This document shows, piece after piece, positions 35,410-43,391 of a stretch of 64,000 nt of DNA. The stretch is from assembly GCA_963824395.1 (NCBI GenBank), contig CAWGPF010000004.1, forward strand, positions 186,001 to 250,000. The letters are read 5' to 3'. The position numbers were made by a program, and so were the translations under genes. How positions within the stretch are numbered: position 1 is the first letter of the stretch; each line of letters opens with the position of its first letter. The stretch is from 13-2-20CM-66-19 sp963824395. Its GTDB lineage: Bacteria; Pseudomonadota; Gammaproteobacteria; Steroidobacterales; Steroidobacteraceae. The notes beneath the pieces are model-generated. The model was given only the letters and a program-made list of their open reading frames with translations. It searched no databases and had not been told where the DNA came from.

Positions 35410-36078
35410 ATGCTCTGGATCCTGACCTCGCTGTTCTTCTTTTGGTGCGCGTTTCACGAAATCCGCGCCAGCGTCATCGCGCCTCCCGGTTTTGACCGTC
35501 CGAGTCCGATCTCAACGCCTTACCTGGCAGTAGTGCTGAGCCTGGCGGTGATCTTTGCCTGGCCCCCAGTCCACACCTGGATGTTCGAGCGGTTCCTATC
35601 GAGGCAGGCCTCGGTACTCACCGACGGCCATCCAGCGCACGTCCATTGCAACACCGTCTGGGACACGCTTTTTGATCCGGAGATGATGGCGGCGGGGCAC
35701 GCAAGTCCAGTCACGGGAAAAATCGCTCTCCAGCATCCGTGGTGTGGCACCCTGAGTTCGTATCTGGCTCACCCCAGCCGTGCGAACAACCAGGAGCTGT
35801 GGAGCCTTGCCATGTTCACGCACGAGAGCATGCACGTACGGGGCGAACTCAACGAAGCCCGTACCGAATGTGAGGCTGTGCAGCGCAATTACCGCGCGGC
35901 GAAGTTACTTGGCGTTCCAGATGCCACGGCCAGGAGGAACGCCCTCGACTACTATAATAATCTGTACAAGTCGCGCCGGGACGAGGGGATCATGCAGGCC
36001 GAGTACTACTCGGACGAATGCGCACCGGGTAAAGCAATGGATGAGCACCTTCCCGATTCGACCTGGGCGGCGCCGTAA
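35410..36078 (+). CDS. Membrane protein with HEXXH motif, putative metalloprotease
   Basis: 222 residues. Two hydrophobic helices (LWILTSLFFFWCAF and YLAVVLSLAVIFAWPP) anchor the N-terminus. The periplasmic or cytoplasmic domain has MFTHESMHVRGELNEARTEC: HESMH fits the zinc-binding HEXXH signature, and the Glu residues ten to fifteen positions later could be the third ligand. Two Cys pairs (HCNTVW, HPWCGT; RTECEA, SDECAP) may be disulfides. I do not recognise a named family. The peptidase role is inferred from the motif only. Confidence 0.7.
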   Translation: MLWILTSLFFFWCAFHEIRASVIAPPGFDRPSPISTPYLAVVLSLAVIFAWPPVHTWMFERFLSRQASVLTDGHPAHVHCNTVWDTLFDPEMMAAGHASPVTGKIALQHPWCGTLSSYLAHPSRANNQELWSLAMFTHESMHVRGELNEARTECEAVQRNYRAAKLLGVPDATARRNALDYYNNLYKSRRDEGIMQAEYYSDECAPGKAMDEHLPDSTWAAP

Positions 36079-36199
36079 CGAACGACGCACGGTTGCTCCG
36101 GAAAAGCGCGTTCGTCTACTCGTTCCGAAAATACCCGATAGCGCTGCTGGGATGACCCCGGGCGTCATCGGACGAGCTGGCCTGATGGTTCACTCGAGC

Positions 36200-37486
36200 C
36201 TACTTCGGCGACGGACCGGGCGGAGGGCCATGATCCAGCAGCATCCCATGGCGGCGCAGCACGGCCTGCAGCTGATCGTGGGGGAGGGCAGCAACGGTCC
36301 AGTAGTCCGCGCCCGTCATGGTCCGGGCGGCGACGAGTGCGTTGATTACGGATTCTTCCACTCCCTGAACGGTAGCTTCAAACAGGGGGTTGAGCGCTTC
36401 GCTGCGTAGACGCGCAATTTGCGCCAGCTTGCCCGGGGCAGAATCCCAGTTGCCATCGTCAGCCCCCGCATTGGCGGTCGAAAAGGCGATGAAGATGTCC
36501 CCGGATCCGTCACTCTCAATCGCGCCAAGACGCCCGAGGGCCACGGAGGCGCGCCGGGCCAGGCGCTTCAGCTGTTCTGCCGTTAAGGGCGCGTCGGTGG
36601 CGATCACGATGATGATCGAGCCGCGGTGTTCCTGATTCGGGCCGTCGGCAAGAGCCAGACGCTTCGGATCACAGAGCGTTGCTACGGTTCCAAACTGTTG
36701 CTGCGGCGGAGACAGGAGTCGTGTGACGCAGCGGGGCTGCAGCATCATCTCGCGAGCCACCGGAATGCCGGCGACACGTAATTGCCGGGCAGAGCCGTAG
36801 TTGCATTGCACCAGTACGCCAACCGTGAAGCCGCCAGCTTCTGGGGGCAATTTCCGGGAGGACGTGCCGGTGCCGCCCTTGAAGCCGTTGCAGACCATGC
36901 CTGTCCCGCCGCCTACGTTGCCCTCGGCCACCGGTCCGTTGCTAGCGCCATCGAGAGCGTCGAGCACGTCCTTTTGTGTGACGTGCTGGCCGGCCATGTC
37001 ATTAAGTGGCACGTCGGCGGTTTCTGCGGCTACGGGGTACCAAAAGAGTCCCTGGCGATGGTCGGCCAGCCATTTGAACGCGGCATCGCGGACGACGCCG
37101 ACGCTTCCGGTGCCAGTAATCAGGATTGGCGTCTCGAGCACGCCGCTTTCCTCGACCCAATGAGTGCCGGTCATGTCGCCATTGCCGTTTCCGGCGAAGA
37201 AGCCCGCGAAAACGGCCCTGCCGTCGCTCTTGGGGCGGGGAAATATGGCAGTGACGCCGGTTCGCACCGGTCCTTTTCCGCGGACCAGCGATCCCTCACC
37301 GGAGATCAGCGTGGTGAAACCGACCTCCACCCCTGCGACGTCGGTAATCGCGTTGTTCATCCCGGGTGTTCCATCGAACGGCACGCCCAGCTCACGCGCG
37401 CGCGGCGCCGGCGCCTCTCCTGGCCCACCTAACGCAACGCCAGACCAGGCCAACGCCGCGAGAGCCAAAGGCCAATATTTCATCAC
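36200..37486 (-). CDS. P1-family (DmpA-type) aminopeptidase, exported
   Basis: 428 residues with a signal peptide (ALAALAWSGVALGG). The P1 fold is clear: GMNNAITDVAGVEVGFTT, VRTGVTAIFPRP, VAEGNVGGGTGMVCNGFKGG and the autoprocessing segment HRGSIIIVIATDAPLT, where the Gly-Ser bond would be cut to free the catalytic Ser. DmpA-type enzymes release D-Ala or L-amino acids from N-termini and can cut beta-peptides. The two subunits would form by self-cleavage near residue 295. It is an isolated gene. Confidence 0.92.
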   Translation of the reverse strand: MMKYWPLALAALAWSGVALGGPGEAPAPRARELGVPFDGTPGMNNAITDVAGVEVGFTTLISGEGSLVRGKGPVRTGVTAIFPRPKSDGRAVFAGFFAGNGNGDMTGTHWVEESGVLETPILITGTGSVGVVRDAAFKWLADHRQGLFWYPVAAETADVPLNDMAGQHVTQKDVLDALDGASNGPVAEGNVGGGTGMVCNGFKGGTGTSSRKLPPEAGGFTVGVLVQCNYGSARQLRVAGIPVAREMMLQPRCVTRLLSPPQQQFGTVATLCDPKRLALADGPNQEHRGSIIIVIATDAPLTAEQLKRLARRASVALGRLGAIESDGSGDIFIAFSTANAGADDGNWDSAPGKLAQIARLRSEALNPLFEATVQGVEESVINALVAARTMTGADYWTVAALPHDQLQAVLRRHGMLLDHGPPPGPSPK

Positions 37487-37528
37487 CGATCTCCGCGCGT
37501 TTCGAGCCTATACGTCCACCTCAATAGC

Positions 37529-37563
37529 AAAGCCCCCGAGGTGGCAGTACCTCAGGGGCTTTG
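37529..37563 (-). terminator. Intrinsic terminator
   Basis: Inverted repeat AAAGCCCC(C)GAGGT - GGCAGT - ACCTC(A)GGGGCTTT. Read on the minus strand it follows the gene at 37591-38232 and ends in a short T-rich run. Confidence 0.8.
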
Positions 37564-37590
37564 TTTCCGCTCGCGGACTGCGTCCGCGCT

Positions 37591-38232
37591 CTAGGTGCCG
37601 CTGGCCGGCGCCGAACTGGCGTGTGACGCCGGTATGACACTTACTGCGACGGACTCAGTGTAAGTCACGTCCACCGTGTCACCGGGTTTCAACGTGCGGA
37701 TGAACTTCTTCATGTCCGGAGACTTCACTGCCACGACGTGCTGCGAGCCATCCTGTCCTTGGAACGCCACCTTATTGGTGCCCGGATCGATTCCCAGGAT
37801 TTTCACGGTTACTGTGACCGATTGCCCGGCGCCGCCACCGGGTCCATTGGGATTCTTATACGCAAAGGTGGATCCGGCCGGATCCGTCACCGTCTGGCCG
37901 TTCTTTGCGATTTGAGCCGCGAATCCTTGGTAGAAGCTAACCTTCACCTTGTCGCCGGCCTTGATACGGTCGAGCTTCACCTTCTCGTCTACAAAAATCG
38001 TCTGTACTTTGCCGTCGGGACCTACCAGCGTTACCGAGCGCTTCTCGGGATAGACGGCCTGCACAGTCGCCGTCACGGTGCTCAACTTGCTGGTCACCGC
38101 GGGCATATTGGCGGACATGGCAGTTGACGCCGGCGGCGCACTGGCTGCCGGGGCAGCGGCCTGCTGGGCCGACGCGTATCCCGCCATCGTCGCGAGGACG
38201 AGGACAGGTAGTTGTTTTCCAAGGACGCTCAT
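37591..38232 (-). CDS. Exported repeat-like protein of unknown function
   Basis: 213 residues: signal peptide (VLVLATMAGYASAQ), an Ala/Pro-rich linker and two related halves. Each half has a pattern of small beta strands: TVTATVQAVYPEKRSVTLVG with KVKLDRIKAGDKVKVSF, and VTVTVKILGIDPGTNKVAFQ with FIRTLKPGDTVDVTYTESVA. This looks like a duplicated beta-barrel/OB-like unit, as in DUF5666-type periplasmic proteins. Function unknown. A good intrinsic terminator follows it. Confidence 0.72.
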   Translation of the reverse strand: MSVLGKQLPVLVLATMAGYASAQQAAAPAASAPPASTAMSANMPAVTSKLSTVTATVQAVYPEKRSVTLVGPDGKVQTIFVDEKVKLDRIKAGDKVKVSFYQGFAAQIAKNGQTVTDPAGSTFAYKNPNGPGGGAGQSVTVTVKILGIDPGTNKVAFQGQDGSQHVVAVKSPDMKKFIRTLKPGDTVDVTYTESVAVSVIPASHASSAPASGT

Positions 38233-38503
38233 CTTCCTACTCCTTACCTTTTTTACTAATCACTTGAAGAATCGCGCACCATGCGCGTGTGGCGCTGCAC
38301 AATCCAAGAACGCAGCAGCGCCGCCCGGCACCTGTATACGCGCATCCCGCTGGAGGTACCAGAATCTTGAGCGACCAGTAACGACCGATGCGACCTTACA
38401 GCCTTAGTCGGAGCTGGTTTGCCATCACCTGGCCGTTGTCTAGAACTCTGGTTCCATGTTATCTCGATGCCGGACGAGTCGCTGCCGAAGTCGCTTTGCA
38501 GGG

Positions 38504-39889
38504 CTAATCGTACCGGATGCGGTTGTCCTTACGGTCGCCCAGTGCAACCCGCATGATTGCCTGTTCGCGCTGTGCGCGCCAAAGCAGATATTCGAGCAGC
38601 GGCCTGACGCGGGCCGCATCGACGTTGCGCGCGTACTCGCAGATTGCGGCATTGGCCTCCGCCTCGTTCGTCAACGGCCGGTCCACGAGTGCTGAGATCC
38701 GCTCAACGTCCTCGCGCTGATAGCGCTCCGGACCGTAGTCGATGAACGAACGCAGGTATGCAAGCAGGTCCGCGATGCCCTTAAGTCGATAGCTGTTCGC
38801 AGCTAGCACCGCGGAATCGGCGGCCATCTGCGTCAGGGAATCGACTCCGTATTTAAAGACGCTGGCGCAGGGATCCGCATTGCGAAATTCGACGGGGTGC
38901 TCCGTTACGGTGATGTCATTCGCGCGACACAATGCCTCAATGAGAGCCAGGCCATTGATTTGCCGAAATGCAAACAGCATCGGAACGTTCTGCAGCGCTG
39001 AGGGGCGCGAAAGCGCCATGAGGATCCCGACCATCCAACGGGCGAGGACAAGCGCCAGTGCATAATCGAGCGTTCGATAGTTGACGGCTCTCCCGGTGAG
39101 TGCCTCGTAGTTCTCGATATGCTCTCGCGGTGCACCGAACGGAGCTCCTAGTGCTCGCGCGATGATGCATGCCACGTCCTCCAGTGGATGGCCAAGGCGG
39201 GTCATTTCCCAGTCAATCACCGCTCTGATTTGTCCATTAGAGATCAGGAAATTCCCGGGTCCTGTGTCGCCATGAACGACTACGCACGGAGATTGCGCGT
39301 CCGGCACTGAGCGACCGAGCCAGTTTAGGGAAAACTCTACCAGCGGGTCGCGAATAGCTGCCCGCTCGGCATACATCTGGCGCCAAAGCGCCAGGTCGGC
39401 CGGAATCGCGATCCCAATAGGATCGCCGCGATGCTCACCGAGTACCGCGATCTTACGTGGGTCAATCCGCTGCAGGCCCACGACCGCGACCATGAGCTCG
39501 CGCCGCAGCTTCGCCTCCTCGTCCTCACTCCCTATCTTCTGGTAGCTGGTATGGCCAGGAATGAATTCCATCAGAGCAGCGTTGTGCTCGATCGAAAACG
39601 CCAGGAGTTTCGGCACCGGCAGACCGTTGTCCCGCAATTGCGCGATCACGGCAGATTCGCGCGCCAGGGTGAAGGAGGTACCCGAGAGTGGCCCATGCCC
39701 CGCATCCAACCTTAAGAACGTTTTTTCACCCGTGACACTGGTTACGATGTAACTGTTGCGCGAGGCGCCGCCGGTGAGCTCCTGAACAGAGGCCAGCGTT
39801 GTTCCGGTGACCTCCTCGATCCAGCGCGCCAGTCCCCGGTCGAGTGCATGCGCTTGCGTAACCGTATCGGCGGCCGGGGAAGCCATCAC
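38504..39889 (-). CDS. APH-fold small-molecule phosphotransferase
   Basis: 461 residues. The kinase core has ATP-site features (SYIVTSVTGEKTFLRLD) and the Brenner motif VVHGDTGPGNFL followed by AVIDWEMTRLGHPLEDVA, giving the catalytic Asp and metal-binding Asp. The roughly 130-residue helical C-terminal extension is not found in antibiotic kinases. Relatives include kinases that phosphorylate hydroxyacyl substrates, such as LvaA in levulinate catabolism and the kinase part of ACAD10/11. Its start overlaps the LuxR gene by four bases, so both are one transcript. It has a paralogue at 46882-48231 in the same cluster. Confidence 0.85.
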   Translation of the reverse strand: MMASPAADTVTQAHALDRGLARWIEEVTGTTLASVQELTGGASRNSYIVTSVTGEKTFLRLDAGHGPLSGTSFTLARESAVIAQLRDNGLPVPKLLAFSIEHNAALMEFIPGHTSYQKIGSEDEEAKLRRELMVAVVGLQRIDPRKIAVLGEHRGDPIGIAIPADLALWRQMYAERAAIRDPLVEFSLNWLGRSVPDAQSPCVVVHGDTGPGNFLISNGQIRAVIDWEMTRLGHPLEDVACIIARALGAPFGAPREHIENYEALTGRAVNYRTLDYALALVLARWMVGILMALSRPSALQNVPMLFAFRQINGLALIEALCRANDITVTEHPVEFRNADPCASVFKYGVDSLTQMAADSAVLAANSYRLKGIADLLAYLRSFIDYGPERYQREDVERISALVDRPLTNEAEANAAICEYARNVDAARVRPLLEYLLWRAQREQAIMRVALGDRKDNRIRYD

Positions 39890-41040
39890 GCAATGATCGC
39901 CAGACTTGTGAGAACGAGCCGCACCAGATCGGCCTGCCTGTGAGTGTCGGTCTTGGTAAACACCGAACGCAGCTGGACCCTCGCCGTGTTTTCCGATATT
40001 TCCAAGTTCGTCGCGGCTTCGACAATCGATGCGCCCTCCAGCAGCTCCGTGACCAACGCCATTTCAGCACGGGAGATGTGGTACAGCTTGGCGAAGGCGT
40101 CTATGGACACGTTGTGCTGTAGCTTGTCGGCCGACAGAAAGATGGCGACGCCCGCGGCCGGCCCGTAGGGGTCTGGGGTACCGTCCTGGATGGGCTTCAG
40201 AAGCATATACAGGGAGCGGCTGGATTCAGCGGCCGAAAGCTTCAGGGAGCCTGCGGTACGAGCCTCGCTTCCAGTCGCACCGAGAGTCGCCTTGATGGCA
40301 TTGGCCACAAGCACTTCGTGCTCTGGATCGCCAGCCTGCAGGTGGTTTCCGACTACACGCAGTAACTGGCTGTCCTTGAGCATGCGGGATGCAGTCTCGT
40401 TGACGCGGATCACGTGGCCGCGTTCGTTCAGAATGACAACGCCGAAGGCAAGCTGGTCAATTGCTCTGATATACGCATTGTTCTCGAGATACTGCCGACG
40501 GCTGCGCTCGTAGATCTCCAGGGCGACCTTAAGGTGTGGATACAGCCGCATCATCAGCGACTTTTCCGGCAAACCAAACACCCCCTTTGGCTCCCGCCGC
40601 GAGAGCTTCAAGCTCCCCAGATACGTGTTTCCAAAGGTAATGTTGAGTGCCAGCACGTCGGTGTCGTTGTCGAGCTTCAGGAGCTCGTTGTAGAACCGCG
40701 AGCGCAGAAAGACCTCGCGTGGGACCCGGTCAAAGATATTGCAGGCGACGCCTTCCTCAAGGTCGAGAAACGGATCATCGGGAAAGTTGGCGGTTCGATA
40801 GACCTCCATGAGAGACTGCCGTACGTTCGCATCGAACATGTGTCCGCGATCGCCCCGCGAGGGCTGCCGTAGCACCAGGGTAGCGGCGCACGCCTGGAAC
40901 TGATCGCAAAGGGCGTGAAGGAACTCACTCCAGGGGCTGGGGCTGTGGATACTGCGATAAAGCGTAAGCAGCAGCTGGTCGAACGCGCTCGACTCGCCGC
41001 GCAGCAAAACCCCGATCGGCAGGGAACTGTCATTCTCCAT
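39886..41040 (-). CDS. LuxR-family regulator
   Basis: 384 residues. A GAF/PAS-like sensory region (about 20-300; ending AGVAIFLSADKLQ) is followed by a LuxR-type HTH at the C-terminus: FAKLYHISRAEMALVTELLE, SIVEAATNLEISENTARVQL and RSVFTKTDTHRQADLVRLVL. The layout is common for regulators of hydrophobic-substrate catabolic clusters. Its stop overlaps the phosphotransferase start. It is the best candidate to control the surrounding TonB/P450/NTF2 cluster; the ligand is unknown. Confidence 0.87.
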   Translation of the reverse strand: MENDSSLPIGVLLRGESSAFDQLLLTLYRSIHSPSPWSEFLHALCDQFQACAATLVLRQPSRGDRGHMFDANVRQSLMEVYRTANFPDDPFLDLEEGVACNIFDRVPREVFLRSRFYNELLKLDNDTDVLALNITFGNTYLGSLKLSRREPKGVFGLPEKSLMMRLYPHLKVALEIYERSRRQYLENNAYIRAIDQLAFGVVILNERGHVIRVNETASRMLKDSQLLRVVGNHLQAGDPEHEVLVANAIKATLGATGSEARTAGSLKLSAAESSRSLYMLLKPIQDGTPDPYGPAAGVAIFLSADKLQHNVSIDAFAKLYHISRAEMALVTELLEGASIVEAATNLEISENTARVQLRSVFTKTDTHRQADLVRLVLTSLAIIA

Positions 41041-41078
41041 TCCCCGATTGTACCGTCACTCAATGGGCGCCCGCAGGA

Positions 41079-41555
41079 TCAGGCCCCCCAAAGGTTCGCT
41101 TTCACGTACCCCCGGGTGTCGCCCATGATGTGCACCTCGACGATGCGGCGCCGGAATTGGTAGCCGTGCTCACCCATCGCAAAGGCATCGACATAGCGGC
41201 CACCGAAGACGATCCGCGGACGCTTTTCGTTCTGGCGAACGATGAGAAAGCGGGAGGTCGCAGCCGCGCTCCCGGTGGGATCGAGAAAGACATCGACATT
41301 GGTGATGTAGTGCAGAGCACGCGGGGTCGCATACACCTGAGCTGGATCGGCTGCGGACCCGTTGGCATCGTAGAACACGTGCTGACTCAGGAGCTGGCGC
41401 ATCCCCTCGACACCCTTAAAGACCTGACCCAGGCCACCGAAGACTATCTCTCCGTGGGCGAACAGCTGTGCCAGCTCCTCCACCTGGCCGAGGTCCTGGA
41501 GCTCGGCGGAGCGGTGGATCAGCCGGCGTAGCGTGTATTCAGTCGCGAAGTCCAA
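41079..41555 (-). CDS. NTF2/SnoaL-fold protein (copy A)
   Basis: 158 residues: TEYTLRRLIHRSAELQDLG and EELAQLFAHGEIVFGG form the N-terminal helices and first strand of the NTF2 cone fold; HYITNVDVFLDPTG and GGRYVDAFAMGEHGYQFRRR complete it. Members are isomerases, dehydratases or hydroxylation partners in steroid and polyketide routes, or non-enzymatic. It lies between the LuxR gene and the DUF7064/7065-like gene. It is homologous in layout to the two other NTF2 proteins in the cluster (42726 and 46389). Confidence 0.85.
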   Translation of the reverse strand: MDFATEYTLRRLIHRSAELQDLGQVEELAQLFAHGEIVFGGLGQVFKGVEGMRQLLSQHVFYDANGSAADPAQVYATPRALHYITNVDVFLDPTGSAAATSRFLIVRQNEKRPRIVFGGRYVDAFAMGEHGYQFRRRIVEVHIMGDTRGYVKANLWGA

Positions 41556-41568
41556 GTGCGCGACGGCC

Positions 41569-42558
41569 CTAGATACGCGCCTTGCGGTCGCGCGCGTGCC
41601 ACAGGGGGATGCTCCAGACGTCCTGTTCCTCGCCGTAGACCGTATGTTCGCCTATTGTCCAACGCATCAGGTACAGCCAGGTCAGCAGGTTCGGGTATGG
41701 CTCGTAGACCATACGATTCAGTGGCACGCCGGTCGCGACCAAATCGCGGCCGTCCGCGTCGACCAGGCTCATCTCGATGCTCTGCAGTTCGCCGCCGCGA
41801 TAGCGACAGCGGCGTGTCCCCCCGGTAAGGTTCACCCGTCTTCCTTCAAGCGATAGATAGCCCTTGAACACCTCGTCGTGCTCTGCAGTCGGGCGCGAGT
41901 AGCAAACGAACGCGAGTCGACTGGACTGACCGTGGCAGTAATTCATGCGGATGGTGTCCGTCATTACCCTTGGACCCCAAGAGCGGTCGCGGATACCGAA
42001 ACAGTCAATCTCGTGGCGGACGGTACCGATCCGGACGTACCCGCGATACTGACCGGACTGGTCGATGTGACCGGCAAAGAAATCGCTCATACCCTTGGCT
42101 GTAACGGTCTCCGGAGGGGTGACGCCGTCAAAGCGCAGGGCGACTTCAATGTCACGGCGCGCATAGCTCATTTCGTACTGCCAGCCCTCCTTGAGAGTGC
42201 GCAGCTGCGTGCCGCAGTCAAGGTGAAGAGCTCGCAGATCCGCGGGTGCCAGTAGCGGTCTGTTTACGTCGTAGTGGAAGGCAGGGATGTCCCACGGAAG
42301 ATATTCCCTGTCATCCCAGACCAGGCAGCCACCCCCGTAGATCCCCAGCACCGGACGAAACCAACTGTACAGGTAGACTGTGGTGGCCGCTTCAGGAACC
42401 CAGGCACCGAACCAGAACGTCTCGGTCCAAGCTGGCTGCTGTGGGTCCCACGTGTGAAACGTATCAACCGAGTTCTCGACCACCAACATAGATTGAGCTC
42501 GCGGGCGCGCGTCGCGGACCATTGAGAATATGCCGACGGCCCGGCGCGAGTTAATCAC
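41569..42558 (-). CDS. DUF7064/DUF7065-like (CrtC-type lipocalin) protein
   Basis: 329 residues rich in beta strands: FGAWVPEAATTVYLYSWF, YEMSYARRDIEVALRFDG, HEIDCFGIRDRSWGPR and RLAFVCYSRPTAEHDEVFKG. The IRDRSWGPR segment is the hallmark of a group related to carotenoid 1,2-hydratase-like lipocalins that recur in terpenoid and steroid catabolic clusters. It may bind or hydrate a hydrophobic substrate. The GTG at 42558 is the first start; ATG 42489 is also possible. It lies 13 bases before the NTF2 gene at 41079 and is likely co-transcribed with it. Confidence 0.75.
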   Translation of the reverse strand: MINSRRAVGIFSMVRDARPRAQSMLVVENSVDTFHTWDPQQPAWTETFWFGAWVPEAATTVYLYSWFRPVLGIYGGGCLVWDDREYLPWDIPAFHYDVNRPLLAPADLRALHLDCGTQLRTLKEGWQYEMSYARRDIEVALRFDGVTPPETVTAKGMSDFFAGHIDQSGQYRGYVRIGTVRHEIDCFGIRDRSWGPRVMTDTIRMNYCHGQSSRLAFVCYSRPTAEHDEVFKGYLSLEGRRVNLTGGTRRCRYRGGELQSIEMSLVDADGRDLVATGVPLNRMVYEPYPNLLTWLYLMRWTIGEHTVYGEEQDVWSIPLWHARDRKARI

Positions 42559-42725
42559 CGGAACCGATTAGCTCAGGGCGCGAATTCAGGGCGGCACGGG
42601 CTGACGTGACTCGGGCGGCCCCGATGCATAGCCCATTCCGATGATTGACGCCTCCCACACCAGAGGACGAGAGTCGGGTGCGAGCCGCGAGGCTAAGTGT
42701 GTATTTACCGATTCTGGAAGGTGCG

Positions 42726-43172
42726 ATGGATACCGCAGACCGTATAGCGATAGAGAGCCTTATCTTTCGCTACGCCCGCTATGTCGACACCGCGCAGTAC
42801 GAGGCGCTCGGAGAGCTGTTCGAACATGCGCGCATCACGGCCAATAAGACGGATCAGGTCTTCGTAGGCGCTGCGGCGGTTCGCGACTATTGGCGCATGA
42901 GCAACAAGCGATTTGAGTGTGGTACTCCCAGGACGCACCATGTGATCACCAATCTGGAGTTTGAAGAATCACGCGACGGCTCCGTGACCGTGCGCTCGTG
43001 CTTTTCGGTTTTTCAGGGGACTCGGGCGATCCCCTTGCAGCCGATTGCCTGTGGTCGCTATGCGGACGTGTTTTTCCAGGAGTCGAACAAGTGGCATTAC
43101 CGCTCGAAGCACATCGACGTCACCCTGCTGGGGGACGTGAGTGATCACCTGAACGTGCAGATCGAGGGGTAG
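42726..43172 (+). CDS. NTF2/SnoaL-fold protein (copy B)
   Basis: 148 residues from ATG 42726, with GGAAGG at 42716-42721 and an in-frame upstream start at 42645. MDTADRIAIESLIFRYARYV and ALGELFEHARITANKTDQVF lead into HHVITNLEFEESRDGSVTV, ACGRYADVFFQESNKWHYR and LLGDVSDHL. The GDVSDHL ending resembles the LVGDLSAHL ending of copy C, so the two are close paralogues. It opens the rightward half of the cluster just before the TonB receptor. Confidence 0.87.
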   Translation: MDTADRIAIESLIFRYARYVDTAQYEALGELFEHARITANKTDQVFVGAAAVRDYWRMSNKRFECGTPRTHHVITNLEFEESRDGSVTVRSCFSVFQGTRAIPLQPIACGRYADVFFQESNKWHYRSKHIDVTLLGDVSDHLNVQIEG

Positions 43173-43391
43173 GCGTCTCGTTAGGTGAGGCCGTAAGACT
43201 GAGTAGAGAACTGATTCTTTCACCTGAACTGGTTATCGAGGCCAAGGCCGCTTCCCGGGAAGCGCAATCCACGGGTCACAAACGCCTTGTCTGGTAATCG
43301 GTTTCGATGATTGACGTATCCGGGTAAACGAATCAGCGTTCGGTTCCAGACGGGATCTGTTGTCGTGGCTAGAGTTCCGGGGGGGACACAA

